A DNA stretch of 58,507 nucleotides from NCBI GenBank assembly GCA_003132505.1, contig PKXY01000013.1, forward strand, positions 22,212 through 80,718, in the 5' to 3' direction. The notes under the pieces are model-generated. The model did no database searches, was not told where the DNA came from, and was given only the letters and a program-made list of their open reading frames with translations. The position numbers were made by a program, and so were the translations under genes. Shown here piece after piece: positions 21,334-30,321 of this stretch (positions within the stretch are counted from its first letter, which is position 1; every line of letters starts with the position of its first letter). Origin of the DNA: Solirubrobacterales bacterium (lineage in GTDB: Bacteria; Actinomycetota; Thermoleophilia; Solirubrobacterales; Solirubrobacteraceae).

Positions 21334-22032
21334 GTGAGAGTCCGTCCTCGCACGGCCGTCGCTCTAGTCGCGACGATCGCTGTGCTCGGCGCCGCTGATG
21401 CGGCGTTCGCCGCGACGACTGTCAACCCGCCAGCCGGGACGCCGAACCTCGCGCAGATGGTGCTCGCCCCGGCCGACCTCGCGAGCAGCGACGGCGTTGC
21501 CGCCACCGGCTACATCACGCCGCCGCAGGGCTTCAGCGCAGCCTATGCCGCGACGCTGTTTCTCTCGGTGACGAGCGACGGCGTCAAGTATGCCTCGGTC
21601 ACCAGCGAGGTCGCGGTCGCCCCAGCGCTCAGCGACGCGACCGCGCACCTCGCCTACGAGTACTCGCACTACTACAGCCCCGGCGGCCGGCGCCGGTTCG
21701 TCCGCGCGGTCGTCAAGGTCAGCCCAAAGCACGGGCCCGATCACCTGACGGCGAGGAACTTCGCCTACTCCGGCGTCGGGCCGGCCGGAATCGGCGACGG
21801 CTCCTACATCGAGACGCTGACGCTGCACGAGCACCACCGCCGCGTGCAGCAGGTCTATCTGGTCTACGTCACCGGGATCTACTACATCTACGTCAACCTG
21901 GCAGGGACGGTGAACGAGGCCGTGCCGCAGCGCGACGCCGTCGCGCTCGGCCGCACCGTCGCGGCACACATCGTGACCGTGCTCGGGGGCGGCGGGACGA
22001 CCGGCGCGAGCGGAACCGCGGGAGACGCGTGA
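21334..22032 (+). CDS. Secreted protein, unknown function
   Basis: 232 residues from the GTG at 21334, which follows GAGGAG by 6 nt; the frame from 21277 has no such support. A signal peptide is clear (RTAVALVATIAVLGAADAAFA). The mature part starts TVNPPAGTPNLAQMVLAPADL and is beta/alpha with several Tyr-rich strands (YLVYVTGIYYIYVNLAG). The C-terminus is a low-complexity tail, GGGGTTGASGTAGDA, similar to the tails of the 37.2 and 38.3 kb proteins. No enzyme motif is seen. The size and signal sequence suggest a small extracytoplasmic protein. Confidence 0.75.
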   Translation: MRVRPRTAVALVATIAVLGAADAAFAATTVNPPAGTPNLAQMVLAPADLASSDGVAATGYITPPQGFSAAYAATLFLSVTSDGVKYASVTSEVAVAPALSDATAHLAYEYSHYYSPGGRRRFVRAVVKVSPKHGPDHLTARNFAYSGVGPAGIGDGSYIETLTLHEHHRRVQQVYLVYVTGIYYIYVNLAGTVNEAVPQRDAVALGRTVAAHIVTVLGGGGTTGASGTAGDA

Positions 22033-22070
22033 CTTCCGATTGTGTGGCCGGCCTGGCCTACGTGGGTACA

Positions 22071-22076
22071 TAATGT
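22071..22076 (+). promoter_or_regulatory. -10 box TAATGT, leaderless start
   Basis: TAATGT fits TANNNT and ends 6 nt before the ATG at 22083. No ribosome binding site is present between them. Confidence 0.5.
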
Positions 22077-22082
22077 GGCGCG

Positions 22083-22970
22083 ATGCCTGCGCTGAGCAAC
22101 AGCGTCGATCTCGGGGGCGGCCGCGTCGCGGCCTACGAGGTGGTCGGCCTCGGTGAGCCGTTGTTGTACTTCCAGGGAGGTCCCGGGTTCAGTGCGGCAC
22201 TGCTGCGCGACGACGCGGAACTGCTGGCCGATCGTTTCGCCGTTCACCTGATCGACCCTCCGGGCTCGGGCGGGTCGACACCGCCGAGCGATCCGGCGCT
22301 TTACGACCACATCGGCCACGCTCGTTTCTACGAGGACGTCAGGCAGGCGCTAGGCGTCGGCACCGCGACGATTATGGGAATTTCATTCGGCGGAATCGTG
22401 GCGCTGACCTACGCCTCGTTGTTTCCGGACGCCACCACGCGCTGCATATCGGTGGCATCACGCGCGGTTGGCGCTGAGATCGAGAGTGATGAGGCCACCG
22501 CCGAGATGGAAGCGTTTCTCGACCGGCATTCGCACCAGCAGTGGTACCCGGCGGCTCGCAAGACCTGGGACGAGTGGACCGAGCGAGTGCTCGCTGCGCA
22601 AGACGCCCGCGAGGTCGACGAGATGATGGCGGAGGTGTTGCCTCTCTACACAGCGGACCCGGACCGTCCTGGCGTGCGATCGTTGATCGAGAAGTGGCGG
22701 CGGGACATGCACAGCGACCTCGCGGCGATCAAGGCGTGGGAATCGGGGCTCTGGCAGACGATCGACGTCCGGCCGCTGCTCGCGAAGATCGAGCGCCCGA
22801 CGCTTGTCCTCGTTGGCGCCCTCGACCTGATCTGCGGACCGACACAAGGTCGTTTGATCGCACAGGCTGTTCCCGGCGCCCAACTAGTAGTCATCCCCGG
22901 CTCCGGCCACTTCATCGGAGCCGAGGCGCCGGAGCAGTTCCGCGCCGAGATCCTCCGCTTCTGCGCCTGA
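22083..22970 (+). CDS. Alpha/beta hydrolase
   Basis: 295 residues. The oxyanion segment is FQGGPGFS, the nucleophile elbow is MGISFGGIVAL (GxSxG with Ser), the Asp is in VLVGALDLICG and the His in IPGSGHFIGAEAPEQF. The HGGPG-like motif and overall order resemble proline iminopeptidases and related hydrolases, but the cap differs and the substrate cannot be assigned. It carries no signal peptide, so it is cytoplasmic. The start is supported by a TANNNT box 6 nt upstream. Confidence 0.88.
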   Translation: MPALSNSVDLGGGRVAAYEVVGLGEPLLYFQGGPGFSAALLRDDAELLADRFAVHLIDPPGSGGSTPPSDPALYDHIGHARFYEDVRQALGVGTATIMGISFGGIVALTYASLFPDATTRCISVASRAVGAEIESDEATAEMEAFLDRHSHQQWYPAARKTWDEWTERVLAAQDAREVDEMMAEVLPLYTADPDRPGVRSLIEKWRRDMHSDLAAIKAWESGLWQTIDVRPLLAKIERPTLVLVGALDLICGPTQGRLIAQAVPGAQLVVIPGSGHFIGAEAPEQFRAEILRFCA

Positions 22971-23029
22971 ACAGAAACCTCAGCCGCAGTCGTGCGGGCC
23001 GAGCTGACGGCTCCGCTGACGGCTGAGGC

Positions 23030-23601
23030 TCAGGGGATGAGCCGGCTGACCACCCACCGACGCTTGCCGATCTGGTGGCTGCGCGTGAACCCGTGGCGCT
23101 CGAACATCGCTACCGTGCCGTTGTGGAGAAACGAGCCTGAGACCTTGCGGTCGCTGGTGTCCTCGGGATAGCTCTCCACGCTGCCACCGCCGAGCCGAGC
23201 GATCTCGGCGAGCCCGCCAGCGAGCGCGATACCGGCAACGCCGAGATGGCGATGCGTGCGTCCGACGAAGAAGCAAGTGATCCGCCAGTCGGGCAACTCG
23301 TGCAGACCCTGGCGGTAGGCCTTCTGATACTTGATGCGCGGGAGTTCCTCGGTCGGGCCGAACTGGCACCAGCCGACGCACGAGCGTCGTCGAATACGAG
23401 CGCGGCGTGTGCCCGGCCATCCCGCACCCGCGCCTGTTTCGGGGCGCGCCGCTGTTCCGCCGTGTATACGCCCGCGCGCCCCTCCTGGTGGAAGTTCAGG
23501 CACCAGCAGCCAGCCCACACGCCGTTGTGGTCCTCAGCGAGCTTCGCAAAGTCAGACCACGTGCTCAGGTCGAGCGGTCTGGTGGTGAACGTCATCGCCA
23601 C
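23030..23601 (-). pseudogene. GNAT-like acetyltransferase split by a frameshift
   Basis: The N-terminal frame starts at 23601 (MAMTFTTRPLDLSTW) and runs through WCLNFHQEG to GRAHAALVFDDAR, then turns into low-quality sequence. From about 23384 another frame gives CVGWCQFGPTEELPRI, then FVGRTHRHLGVAGIAL and finally VAMFERHGFTRSHQIGKRRWV. The two halves form one continuous GNAT-type protein of about 190 residues if one base is restored near 23384. The second frame lacks its own start. It is a decayed gene or a sequence error. Confidence 0.72.
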
Positions 23602-23862
23602 AAGAGTATGAGAAGCAAGAACGCCGCCGCGCGCTCCGTCCGCCCCAGGATCACGCGCGGCCTGTCAGCGGGAACTGTCCATATTTTGCGACAGCGTTCC
23701 GTGACGACCTACCGCCACAACTGAGTGATCAAATCTCGCGTATTTCAGGTCAGCCGGCGCGGAAGAGACCGTGGCTGCCCTGCGGTCGGGCATTACAAAC
23801 CGACACGGACTCGGCTCTTGGAGTGCGTCCCGGCTTTGCTGCCTACACAAACCGATCGTGGC

Positions 23863-24579
23863 TTACTCGTCCAGTTCGACCGGTGGCAGGTCTCCCACCT
23901 CACGTTTCGTAAGCGTGAGCCGCACACCGTCGTTGAGGTCCCTAACGGCTGTGATCGGGATGGCGACCTTCTTTTTGCCCCACAGATGGCCCTCGTCGAG
24001 GAGGATGTGAGTGACTTGGTGATCGGTGGGGTCGATCACGAATCCGTGGATCTGTCCGATCGCCCCGTCAGTCGCGTGTACGTGCTCGCCACGACGCACC
24101 TCCACCTCACCTTCGGGTACGCGGTCCTCGATCGTCGTTTGAGGGCCCATGCCCATGCCCATGCCCATGCCGCGCATGCCCATGCCGCCCATGCCGCCCA
24201 TGCCCATACCGCCCATACCGCCCATGCCCATACCGCCCATGCCGCGCATTCCCATGCCGAGCGCGAAGTAGGGCAACGAGAGCATTTGCCCTTGCCCGTA
24301 GCCCCACTGTCCAGGCGCTCCCTGCACGAGATGCTTTTCCTCCGCCTCCTCGAGCGCTTCAAACTCAGCCACCGAGCACCGTAGCCGGACCTCATGCGCC
24401 GCCGACTCGACGAGATCGATAGGCACGAGGCGACCTGTACCTTGCTGAAAGCTGTGCTCGACCACGAGATGTGTGAGCGCACGGGCGACGGGATTGACTA
24501 CGACGCGCAACAGCTGACCACAGGCGCCGTCGCTACATACGACTTCGCTGCCAATCGTGAACTCCGCGGTTTCGCTCAT
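23863..24579 (-). CDS. Two PRC-barrel domains joined by a Gly-Met repeat
   Basis: 238 residues. The N-terminal PRC-barrel-like domain (FTIGSEVVCSDGACGQLLRVVVNP) occupies about residues 1-80. A C-terminal PRC-barrel (VRRGEHVHATDGAIGQIHGFVIDP) covers about 160-238. Between them about 38 residues consist almost only of Gly and Met with occasional Arg (GMGMRGMGGMGMGG and similar). PRC barrels occur in photosynthetic reaction-centre subunits, RimM and small stress proteins. The Met-rich linker could bind copper or form a flexible hinge; both are inference. It is a single gene. No membrane segment is present. Confidence 0.8.
   Translation of the reverse strand: MSETAEFTIGSEVVCSDGACGQLLRVVVNPVARALTHLVVEHSFQQGTGRLVPIDLVESAAHEVRLRCSVAEFEALEEAEEKHLVQGAPGQWGYGQGQMLSLPYFALGMGMRGMGGMGMGGMGGMGMGGMGGMGMRGMGMGMGMGPQTTIEDRVPEGEVEVRRGEHVHATDGAIGQIHGFVIDPTDHQVTHILLDEGHLWGKKKVAIPITAVRDLNDGVRLTLTKREVGDLPPVELDE
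24145..24259 (-). repeat. Short-unit repeat encoding the Gly-Met linker
   Basis: Near-perfect GCCCAT/GCCGCCCAT units on the plus strand encode GM/GGM on the minus strand. Units of 6 and 9 bp alternate, so length changes stay in frame. It probably arose by replication slippage. Confidence 0.85.
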
Positions 24580-24922
24580 GAAGTGCCCTCTCGTCCGGTC
24601 GCATTTTCGCCTGAGCGCACCTTTGGGCGCACCCGGCGAGCATTAGCCGCAGATCTGCTGGGCGCTCCCGGCTTCAAACATCGGCCCCGGAAGGCGGCTG
24701 ATAGCGGCCAGCTAACCAGGTTACGCGCGTCGCATAAGGACTCGCACAAGGCCCGAATCCTCAACGCCACTTCGGAGCCAGGCTGCCCGACTAACCATCA
24801 ACCACCGCCTACACAGTGAGACCGTCACCCTCGGCTGCATCCGCGTGAGCTTGCCGTCGCTGTGCCGGGGAGCGAGCAGCCGGCTTCTTCGTTGTTAGCG
24901 CGCTCGTCGTAGGCTTCGTTGC
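24580..24922. other. 343-bp intergenic stretch with a -10 box at its end
   Basis: No coding signal is seen. TAGGCT at 24910-24915 fits TANNNT and ends 7 nt before the GTG of the next gene, a leaderless arrangement. Confidence 0.45.
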
Positions 24923-26137
24923 GTGGCCAACCGTGCGTCGCATGTGAATGGCGAGCTGGCTGAGCTGGGCTTGCTGCTTGCGTTGTTGCATCGGGCTGAT
25001 GATCCGTTCTCGACGGTGGCGGTGGCTTATCGCGTGTGGCTTCATCGTGAGCGGTCGCTTGCCGCGTTCGGCGCCGAGACGGAGGCCAGGAAGGCGAGCG
25101 GATACGGGGCGGCGACGATTCGGACGGCGCGACGCTCAAACGCCGCCGGCGAGGATGAGCCGGCGGTGGAGAGCGAGGAGGTGGTGCGGATCTGGCGGGC
25201 GGAGGATCGCTACCGCCAGCAGCTTGAGGGCGGGCAGCGCGACGGCAGCTATCTGGTTCGCGACGGGAAGCTCTGGTGGAACTGGGACCGGGTGTCGGGG
25301 GCTCGCAGCAACGAGGATGACCCGGAGCATGGGCTTGGCGTCGGTGGTGAGGAGCTCGCGATCATGCTTGACCCGACGCCGCTGCTCGGGCTGCTGCGAT
25401 TCCGCGTGACTGGTCGAGCGGTGATCGCCGGGCGGGCGGCGATCGTCGCGGAGGCGATGCCTCGACTGGGTCCATCTCGCGCCCAAGGGCGGTCGTTTCG
25501 GCTGCATTCGCTCGGCAGCGGTGCTGAGCGCTACGAACTTTCGGTTGACGAGCAGCTCGGTGTGCTGCTACGGGTCGTCGCGCTGCGCGATGACGAGCCG
25601 TTCCGCGAGGTCACGACGCTCGCGATCGCCTTCGACGAGCCGATCGCTGAGGAGCACTTCACGTTCGAGCCGCCGGCGGGCGAGACAATCCAACCAAGCC
25701 GGGAGCGCCAGCGTCCCGAGCAAGTCTCGGTGATCGAGGCCCAACAGCTTGCGTCGTTCACCGTCCTGATCCCGGACCGGATACCGGCGAACTGGCATCC
25801 CCACTGCATCTATATCGCTGCCTCCGAGCGCCCGCCGCGACCCGCGCAGGTCTCACTCAACTACCGGTCAGACGACGGCCACCAAAGCGTGTCGATCATC
25901 GAGATGGCAGCAGCCGACCGGCCAGCCCACTACGACCAGATGATCGCCGGCGACGGCTGGCAAGACGTACCTCACGACGACATCGTTGTCCGGGTGACCA
26001 AGGCTGGCAACCAGACGCAAGCACACGCCGAACGCGACGGCACGTTCGTGTTCCTCATGTCAGAGAACCTGGGCCGCGACGAACTCGCCACGATCGCCGC
26101 CCGCCTCAAACCAGCCCCCAACGCCGGCAGCATCTAG
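24923..26137 (+). CDS. LolA/RseB-like protein with C-terminal DUF4367-like domain
   Basis: 404 residues, GTG start behind TAGGCT. The first 250 residues resemble lipoprotein-carrier/RseB-type sheets: VRIWRAEDRYRQQL, then a segment DGSYLVRDGKLWWNWD and RFRVTGRAVIAGRAAIV, ending EEHFTFEPPAGE. The last 130 residues resemble DUF4367-type anti-sigma-associated domains (IPDRIPANWHPH, VSLNYRSDDGHQSVSIIEM). There is no signal peptide, which is odd for these folds. The assignment is by architecture only and is tentative. The unusually long N-terminal helical stretch might mediate regulation. The neighbours do not suggest a function. Confidence 0.65.
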   Translation: MANRASHVNGELAELGLLLALLHRADDPFSTVAVAYRVWLHRERSLAAFGAETEARKASGYGAATIRTARRSNAAGEDEPAVESEEVVRIWRAEDRYRQQLEGGQRDGSYLVRDGKLWWNWDRVSGARSNEDDPEHGLGVGGEELAIMLDPTPLLGLLRFRVTGRAVIAGRAAIVAEAMPRLGPSRAQGRSFRLHSLGSGAERYELSVDEQLGVLLRVVALRDDEPFREVTTLAIAFDEPIAEEHFTFEPPAGETIQPSRERQRPEQVSVIEAQQLASFTVLIPDRIPANWHPHCIYIAASERPPRPAQVSLNYRSDDGHQSVSIIEMAAADRPAHYDQMIAGDGWQDVPHDDIVVRVTKAGNQTQAHAERDGTFVFLMSENLGRDELATIAARLKPAPNAGSI

Positions 26138-26325
26138 CCGCCACCGCGTCGCCGGCCTCAACCGAGTCGCGGCTTCAAGTCGCGCGACGCGGCCACGTCC
26201 CCCCGCCACGCGGAGACTGCTGCTCCCGCAAAACGCCGCAGCAACGGCTCCGGCGAACCTGCTGCGCGTGGGCCGACCCGCCCAGCAGTTCTCCCGGAGA
26301 AACGTGAATAGGGCAAGCGGAGCCG

Positions 26326-26576
26326 CTAGCTGCCGGAGCGGTCGCGGTGCTTGCACCCCGGCCAGCAGCAGGGCCGGCGCTGGCCTTCCTCGAGCTCCTC
26401 CTGGGTGCGCCGAATGCGGCGGCCTCGCGTGGTCTCCTGCTTGGCATCCTCGACCCAGCAGATGAACTCGTTGCGGGCTAAGGGCGTTTGTCCTTCCAGG
26501 CATCGAGTGCCGTGGCGTTGGTGATCAGCGCCCTACGCAGGTCCGCGGGGAGTTTGTGCACCACCCCACCGGGCAC
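26326..26576 (-). pseudogene. YdeI/OmpD-associated-like protein with a frameshift
   Basis: From a GTG at 26576 the frame reads VVHKLPADLRRALI and LDAWKD, then stops. After one missing base (GACAAACG; AAAA would restore the frame) it continues TPLARNEFICWVEDAK, RRIRRTQEELEEG, and RRPCCWPGCKHR to a stop at 26326. This is the C-terminal module of YdeI/bacteriocin-protection-like proteins, about 83 residues. Reading both frames as one gene is an inference supported by the strong family pattern. Confidence 0.65.
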
Positions 26577-26606
26577 TCTCTGGCCGCTCACCGCTCGATC
26601 GTAGCG

Positions 26607-26637
26607 AGGCGGGGCAAGACCGCTTCACGCCCCGCCT
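26607..26637. other. Hairpin between the YdeI remnant and VOC gene
   Basis: AGGCGGGGC and GCCCCGCCT form a 9-bp perfect dyad with a 13-nt loop. The surrounding 215 bp (26577-26791) hold no gene; TAGTTT at 26778-26783 is a likely -10 box for the gene at 26792. Confidence 0.4.
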
Positions 26638-26791
26638 GTAGGACGCTCTTTCGCCGCACGGTGCCGCGAGGCGCGTGGGTCAAGACGGGCCGCTTGATCG
26701 CATTTTATGGGAGCGATCGCTGTCCGCGCGAGGTTCTGGTGCGGGGATCGTCGATCGGGCGCGTCGCGTGGTTCGGGTAGTTTCGGGGATC

Positions 26792-27175
26792 GTGAAGGCC
26801 GCCGCCGTCCTCTACGTCAAAGACATCGATCGCGTGTCGGCGTTTTACGAGCGTTGCCTCGGATTGGTAGTTGCCGATGCCGCCGAGAGCTATCGCGTTC
26901 TCGAATCGGAGGCTTGGACGTTGTCGCTTGTGGCCGTTGCGGATGAGGTGGCGGCGACGATCGACATCGCGGTGCCTCCGCGCCGACGCGAGGATGTGCC
27001 GGTCAAGCTTGCGTTTGCGGTTCCGAGCATCGAAGACGTCCGGCATGTCGCGGCCAGTCTGGGCGGCGGGGTCGACCGTAAGGACGACGAGTGGGACTTC
27101 CGGGGCTGCCAGCATTGCGACGGCGTGGACCCAGAGGGGAACGTAATACAGCTGCGGGAGCCGCCGGCCAAATAA
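26792..27175 (+). CDS. VOC-family protein
   Basis: 127 residues from the GTG at 26792, which is 8 nt after TAGTTT; the longer frame upstream looks non-coding. The first module reads AVLYVKDIDRVSAFYERCLG and the second KLAFAVPSIEDVRHVAASLG up to VDPEGNVIQLRE. It has the glyoxalase/bleomycin-resistance fold. The metal ligand pattern is incomplete (the N-terminal His is replaced by Leu), so metal-dependent catalysis is uncertain. It lies 61 bp before the gamma-glutamyltransferase gene on the same strand. Confidence 0.82.
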   Translation: MKAAAVLYVKDIDRVSAFYERCLGLVVADAAESYRVLESEAWTLSLVAVADEVAATIDIAVPPRRREDVPVKLAFAVPSIEDVRHVAASLGGGVDRKDDEWDFRGCQHCDGVDPEGNVIQLREPPAK

Positions 27176-27236
27176 GCGTAACCGGCCCGGCGCACTCGAG
27201 TTCTGGATCACGAAAAATGCCGCGCTTATCGGTGCG

Positions 27237-28751
27237 ATGATCTCCGCTCTCGTGAGCCCGGTGGCACGACAGCTGGGCGTGGTGGCCGCAGGGCATCCAG
27301 TCAGCGCCCGCGTGGGTGCTGACGTTCTGCGCGCTGGCGGCAATGCAGTTGATGCGGCGCTCGCCTCGATGCTCGCGTCGTTCGTCTGCGAGCCGCTGCT
27401 CACCGGCCTCGGCGCCGGCGGCTACATGCTCGTTGTGGCGCCCGGGCAGGCCCCGACATTGCTCGACTTCTTCATCGAGGCACCCGGAAGAGGGAGCGAT
27501 GTGTCTCGCAGTGGCTCGCTGCTGCCCGTTCGCGTCTCCTTCGGCGACGCGGTGCAGACCTTCAACATCGGTGCCGCGTCGGTCGGAACCTTCGGCATGC
27601 CGGCTGGCGTGTGTGAGGCGGCACGCCGGTTCGGACGAGTTCCACTCGGGCAGCTCGTCGCTCCTGCGGCAGCGCTGGCCCGGGACGGCGTTGAGCTCAA
27701 CCCGCAGCAGGCCTACGTCGTCGAGATCCTCGAGGCGACGATCAACTCCACCGCCGAGGCGGCAGCGCTGTTCGCTCCGGGCGGGCGACTCCTGCGCGCC
27801 GGGGACCGCCTGCGCCAGCCTGAGCTCGCAGACGCGCTCGAGCGGCTGGGAGCCGAGGGCGCGCGGCCGTTCTACGAGGGCGACATCGGAGCCGCGATCG
27901 TCGACTGGCTCTCAGACCGGGGCGGGCTGGTGAGCGCCGCCGACCTGCAGGCGTACGAGATCGTCGACCGCGAGCCACTCAGCGTGCCCTATCGCGAGCG
28001 GGAGGTGCTGACGAATCCGCCGCCGGCGGCGGGCGGGATCCTCATCGCCCTTGCCTTGGCGCTGCTCGACGAGAGCCGGTCGGCGCCCTCGCTGACGCAG
28101 ATCGTCGACGTGATGGAGCGGACCCAGACCGAGCGCACACCAGAGTTCCTGGTCGGGCTCGGCGATCCGGAGTTCGCGCACGCTTTCATGCGCCGTGGGG
28201 CCGGGCCGCTCGGCTCCACGACCCACATCGCGGCGCTCGACGGGGAGGGCTGGGCCTGTTCGGTGACATCCTCGGCCGGCTCCGCCTCGGGCGTGATCGT
28301 GCCCGGCACCGGTATCCACCTCAACAACATGCTCGGCGAGCAGGACCTCAACCCGCTCGGCTTCGAGCGTCACCCTCCCGGCCGGCGGCTGCCGAGCATG
28401 ATGGCCCCGACGATCGTGCTCGGCCACGGGATACCCGAACTTGCGGTCGGCAGCGCCGGCTCGAACCGGATCCGCTCCGCGATCCTTCAGACAATCATCC
28501 GCTGCATCGACGAAGGCATGCTCGCTCAGCAGGCGATCGACGCCCCTCGGGTGCATTTCGAGGACGGCGTCGTCTACACCGAACCCGGGATCGACACGAC
28601 GGCACTCGAGAACGCCGGACGCACCCTCAGACGGTTCCGCGAGCGCAACCTCTTCTTCGGCGGGGCGCAGGCAGCGGCCCGCGACCCCGACGGGTCCTTC
28701 TCCGGCGGCGGCGATCCGCGCCGGGGCGGAGCGGCAATCGTCGTCGCGTAG
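27237..28751 (+). CDS. Gamma-glutamyltransferase family, Ntn hydrolase
   Basis: 504 residues. The family N-terminus is clear (VVAAGHPVSARVGADVLRAGGNAVDAALAS). The self-cleavage/catalytic Thr lies in GSTTHIAALDGEGWACSVTSS; the family processes into two subunits before this Thr. The C-terminal signature HPPGRRLPSMMAPTIV and GSAGSNRIRSAILQTI are typical. The usual secretion signal of bacterial GGTs is absent, so it is probably cytoplasmic or exported by another route. It could act on glutathione-like or mycothiol-like thiols, or on other gamma-glutamyl amides; this is not settled by the sequence. Confidence 0.88.
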   Translation: MISALVSPVARQLGVVAAGHPVSARVGADVLRAGGNAVDAALASMLASFVCEPLLTGLGAGGYMLVVAPGQAPTLLDFFIEAPGRGSDVSRSGSLLPVRVSFGDAVQTFNIGAASVGTFGMPAGVCEAARRFGRVPLGQLVAPAAALARDGVELNPQQAYVVEILEATINSTAEAAALFAPGGRLLRAGDRLRQPELADALERLGAEGARPFYEGDIGAAIVDWLSDRGGLVSAADLQAYEIVDREPLSVPYREREVLTNPPPAAGGILIALALALLDESRSAPSLTQIVDVMERTQTERTPEFLVGLGDPEFAHAFMRRGAGPLGSTTHIAALDGEGWACSVTSSAGSASGVIVPGTGIHLNNMLGEQDLNPLGFERHPPGRRLPSMMAPTIVLGHGIPELAVGSAGSNRIRSAILQTIIRCIDEGMLAQQAIDAPRVHFEDGVVYTEPGIDTTALENAGRTLRRFRERNLFFGGAQAAARDPDGSFSGGGDPRRGGAAIVVA

Positions 28752-28841
28752 CACTGAGCAGGTTGTCGGCGCTGCCGACGACTCGGGTACCCGCTCGGGG
28801 TCGCCTGGTGCCATGTCCATGATCCACCGGGCGTAGCATCA

Positions 28842-29396
28842 GTGAGCCCCATCCCCGAGTCCGCTAACGAGATGCCACTCCGCTCATGCGTCCCCGCCGT
28901 CACGTTCGGCTCGGCCGCGACTGTCGCGGTGATCGACGGCTACAACGCGACGACGCTGACCGTTACCGTGCCTGCGCTGGCGCCCGGATCTCAGCCGATC
29001 ACTGTGACGAACCTCGATGGTAGCGCCACGACCGCGTTCACCGTGCCGCCGCCGGTCATCACGATCGACAGCTTCTCGGCCAAGGTGAAGAAGCGCAAGT
29101 TCACGGTCCAGCTCAGCTGCACCATCGACCCGTGCGCGGGTACGATTACGCTCAGCAAGTCGGAGCGCAAGAAGGTCAAGCACGGTAGGCACAAGGTGTG
29201 GAAGACCGAGACGGTGACGATCGCCCATAACGTCTACCAGTTGACTGCGGGAGCGCAGAGCACCCCCACCACGGGTCTCAGTAAGTCCGCCGACAAGGCG
29301 CTAAAGACGGCTAGCAAGAAGCATCCGCTGACACTCACCGTCACCGTCACCGTCACCGTCACCGGCAGTACCACGGAGACATTAACCGTCAAATAG
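28842..29396 (+). CDS. Truncated IPT/TIG-domain protein fragment
   Basis: 184 residues if the GTG at 28842 is used. Residues from about 18 to 68 look like the second half of an IPT/TIG immunoglobulin-like domain (VTVPALAPGSQPITVTNLDG). The first half of the domain and any signal peptide are missing. The rest is Lys/Thr-rich (VKKRKFTVQLSCT and KKHPLTLTVTVTVTVTGST). TAGCAT just before the start resembles a -10 box but is too close. It is most likely the 3' remnant of a larger surface protein gene. Confidence 0.55.
   Translation: MSPIPESANEMPLRSCVPAVTFGSAATVAVIDGYNATTLTVTVPALAPGSQPITVTNLDGSATTAFTVPPPVITIDSFSAKVKKRKFTVQLSCTIDPCAGTITLSKSERKKVKHGRHKVWKTETVTIAHNVYQLTAGAQSTPTTGLSKSADKALKTASKKHPLTLTVTVTVTVTGSTTETLTVK
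29335..29364 (+). repeat. Five TCACCG hexamers
   Basis: Five exact tandem copies of TCACCG encode alternating Thr-Val in the reading frame of the IPT/TIG fragment. In-frame slippage can change its length without a frameshift. Confidence 0.85.
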
Positions 29397-29688
29397 GTGG
29401 GACTGCGCTTAACTGGCAAATAGGTGGGTGAGTGCGAACGCTCCGAGTCGACACGCATCGCAGGGACTACCTCGATGAATGAACCAGTGACGACATCGAT
29501 ACGCGATTCAGCGATCCGCACGCAGTCGCGGCGCCGTCGGACGAGACCGTCAGGTGCTCGAAACGGCCGAGTTGTTCTGGATCTCCAGAGTGCGGCCACC
29601 CGTGACGACGATCGTTGCTCTGGAGTGCGGCTAGCAGGAAGCGCCGTTTTACGCTTGTGGCGGCAGTAGGCTCTGCTCGAGGACTGCC
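29397..29688. other. 292-bp spacer with a repeated AAATAGGTGGG
   Basis: AAATAGGTGGG occurs at the stop of the upstream gene and again about 28 bp further on, a small direct duplication. Otherwise no gene or RNA is visible. Confidence 0.4.
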
Positions 29689-30057
29689 GTGGGCCGAGGA
29701 AGAAACCAAGTCGCAGCTGGATTCGGGGCTCTTCGGGCCAACCTAGGTTTTGGCGCGGGCGCGCCCCAAGGGCAGGGTGAACCAGCCAGCACGGCGCCCC
29801 CGGGGACGATCGCAACGCTTCGGAACGGGACGCGGAAGATGGCGCTCGAGCTGACTTCGGGTGACATCGTCGTTGTTCGCGCCGGCGAGATCATCCCGTG
29901 CAACGGCACCGTGATCGAAGGCATGGCGATGGTCGAAGAGTCGGCGATCACAGGGGAGTCAGCGCCAGTGATCCGCGAATCCGGCAGCAGTGACCGCAGC
30001 GCCGTCACGGCTGGCGCCCGCGTCGTCTCCGAATCGATCGTCGTGGAAATCTCCTAA
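29689..30057 (+). pseudogene. KdpB fragment (actuator domain only)
   Basis: The frame from a GTG at 29689 reads [21 protein letters not shown], then [18 protein letters not shown] and [19 protein letters not shown] before a stop. This is the actuator domain of the K+-transporting P-type ATPase subunit B, with the TGES dephosphorylation motif. All transmembrane helices, the DKTGT phosphorylation domain and the rest of the kdp operon are absent. Within the piece an extra Ser (GSSDRS) also departs from the usual sequence. It is a non-functional fragment of a ~690-residue protein. Confidence 0.75.
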
Positions 30058-30321
30058 GTGGTGGATTCCACGGCCGGCGGTTGCCGACTGGACTCACCGT
30101 GGCGGCGCTCGAGCCGCCACGGCTCAGTCGGGCGTCTTCGCGGGAGCTGTCGCACAGAAAAGGATGGCGGTGGCAGCGCCGTCGCGAGCGCCGCCACCGC
30201 CGTCCATGACTCTCCCTCGACTCCGAGTCGACTTCAAACAGCCATGCGAACAGCGCATGGTGAGTCACGCTCACCACGCTGACAAGCAAGTTCGACGACC
30301 GGCTTAGACCCAACGGCCAGT

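Noticed and set aside
24145-24259. Repeat array that could be mistaken for CRISPR or a satellite
   Set aside because: Units are only 6-9 bp, with no spacers, and they encode a Gly-Met linker in frame.
30058-30321. Continuation of KdpB after its stop
   Set aside because: No other frame gives recognisable KdpB sequence, so the fragment seems truncated rather than simply frameshifted.
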